DNA of 5,249 nucleotides from Endomicrobium sp. (GTDB lineage: Bacteria; Elusimicrobiota; Endomicrobiia; Endomicrobiales; Endomicrobiaceae). Positions 4,605 to 5,249 of the stretch are shown here, piece by piece. The stretch spans positions 1 to 5,249 of the forward strand of contig JAISRM010000250.1 of the NCBI GenBank assembly GCA_031273645.1, read 5' to 3'. The notes beneath the pieces are model-generated. The model did no database searches. It worked only from the letters and a program-made list of their open reading frames with translations, and was not told the origin of the DNA. The position numbers were made by a program, and so were the translations under genes. Position 1 is the stretch's first letter. Every line of letters begins with the position of its first letter.

Positions 4605-5249
4605 ATGAAAAAAATTTATCTTGCTTTTTTGTGGCATCAGCATCAGCCTATGTATAAAAATCCTTCAACCGGCGCATATGAATTGCCGTGGGTAAGGCTG
4701 CACGCCACTAAAGATTATTACGATATGGTTGCGATTCTCGACGGGTTTCCTAAGATAAAAGCCAATATCAATCTTGTTCCATCTCTTCTTGTGCAGCTTG
4801 AGGAGTACGCTTGCGGGAAAGCAAACGACAAGTTCCTCGAACTTACGAAAAAATCTGCCGAAGCTTTAACGCAGGATGAGAAAGTTTTTATACTCATGAA
4901 TTTTTTTATGGCTAATTGGGATACGATGGTTTTTCCGTACAACCGCTATCTGCAGCTTCTTGAAAAGCGCGGCCGTCAGACTACCGGCGAAGAAATACGC
5001 AGAACTCTTAATTATTTTAAATCCGAAGATTTCAGAGATTTGCAGGTGTGGTTTAATCTTGCATGGATGGATCCATACTGGCGCAAAACCGACGAATTTA
5101 TAAAGTATCTTTACGATAAAGGCAGAGATTATACCGAAGAAGAAAAAGACAAACTTATATCAAAACAGCTTGAGATATGCGGCATGGTGGTAAAAAAGCA
5201 CAAAGAAGCTCAGGACAGAGGACAGATAGAAGTAAGCGTAACGCCTTTT
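4605..5249 (+). CDS. Glycoside hydrolase family 57 protein, N-terminal part (window-truncated)
   Basis: 215 codons are present and the frame is open to the right edge. The start has GGGGAAGGA (4594-4602) just upstream. The protein opens MKKIYLAFLWHQHQPMY, matching conserved region 1 of family GH57 (HQHQP, residues 11-15). Other family-like stretches are WVRLHATKDYYDM (about 29-41), NINLVPSLLVQLEEY (about 54-68), FNLAWMDP (about 149-156) and EVSVTPF at the window edge, where family members usually continue with YHPILPL. GH57 enzymes are retaining alpha-glucan-active hydrolases or transferases (amylase, amylopullulanase, 4-alpha-glucanotransferase, branching enzyme) with a (beta/alpha)7 barrel. 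The catalytic glutamate and aspartate lie beyond the window, so the exact activity cannot be read. No signal peptide is visible, so it is probably cytoplasmic and acts on glycogen or imported maltodextrin. Confidence 0.93.
   Translation, partial: MKKIYLAFLWHQHQPMYKNPSTGAYELPWVRLHATKDYYDMVAILDGFPKIKANINLVPSLLVQLEEYACGKANDKFLELTKKSAEALTQDEKVFILMNFFMANWDTMVFPYNRYLQLLEKRGRQTTGEEIRRTLNYFKSEDFRDLQVWFNLAWMDPYWRKTDEFIKYLYDKGRDYTEEEKDKLISKQLEICGMVVKKHKEAQDRGQIEVSVTPF

Noticed and set aside
4718..4942. Minus-strand open frame opposite the GH57 gene
   Set aside because: The plus strand carries clear GH57 motifs and a continuous frame, so this is an antisense shadow.

Overview
The window looks like a diderm (Gram-negative) bacterium of low to moderate GC. 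Three products fit an outer membrane: two secreted proteins with beta-barrel character and an anchored TPR protein. Genes are tightly packed, Shine-Dalgarno sites are mostly GGAG-like, and codons are A/T-rich with scattered GCG/GGC codons. The overall style reminds me of Elusimicrobiota (Endomicrobium-like), but that is an impression, not a demonstration.

Layout. 1-198: the left-hand part of an insertion sequence. It carries the first 32 codons of a minus-strand transposase, a hairpin over its start codon and two 23-bp subterminal direct repeats. 215-369: a self-contained initiator tRNA (tRNA-fMet, CAT) unit with a fully consensus promoter and an intrinsic terminator. 387-2354: a three-gene operon with its own promoter and a strong terminator. 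It encodes a PHP-type metallohydrolase (histidinol-phosphatase-like), a single-pass membrane TPR protein that overlaps it by ATGA, and a small secreted, probably outer-membrane, beta-barrel protein. 2376-3955: a single gene for a 521-residue secreted protein with a 76-residue highly charged helix followed by a probable outer-membrane barrel. Its promoter sits so close to the ATG that the mRNA is probably leaderless. 3956-4604: about 650 bp with no credible gene, filled with palindromic and duplicated repeat modules. 4605 to the end: the N-terminal 215 codons of a glycoside hydrolase family 57 protein.

How the parts relate. The operon joins a cytoplasmic phosphoesterase-like enzyme with two envelope proteins. 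Co-transcription is well supported by the overlap and the short gap, but a shared function is not evident. The GH57 gene probably acts in alpha-glucan (glycogen or starch) metabolism.

The least ordinary parts are the composite palindromic repeat region (3994-4520), the probable leaderless gene at 2390, the initiator tRNA whose anticodon stem departs from the three-G:C signature, and the charged-helix plus barrel protein. I found no defence system, CRISPR array or other clearly new multi-gene system.
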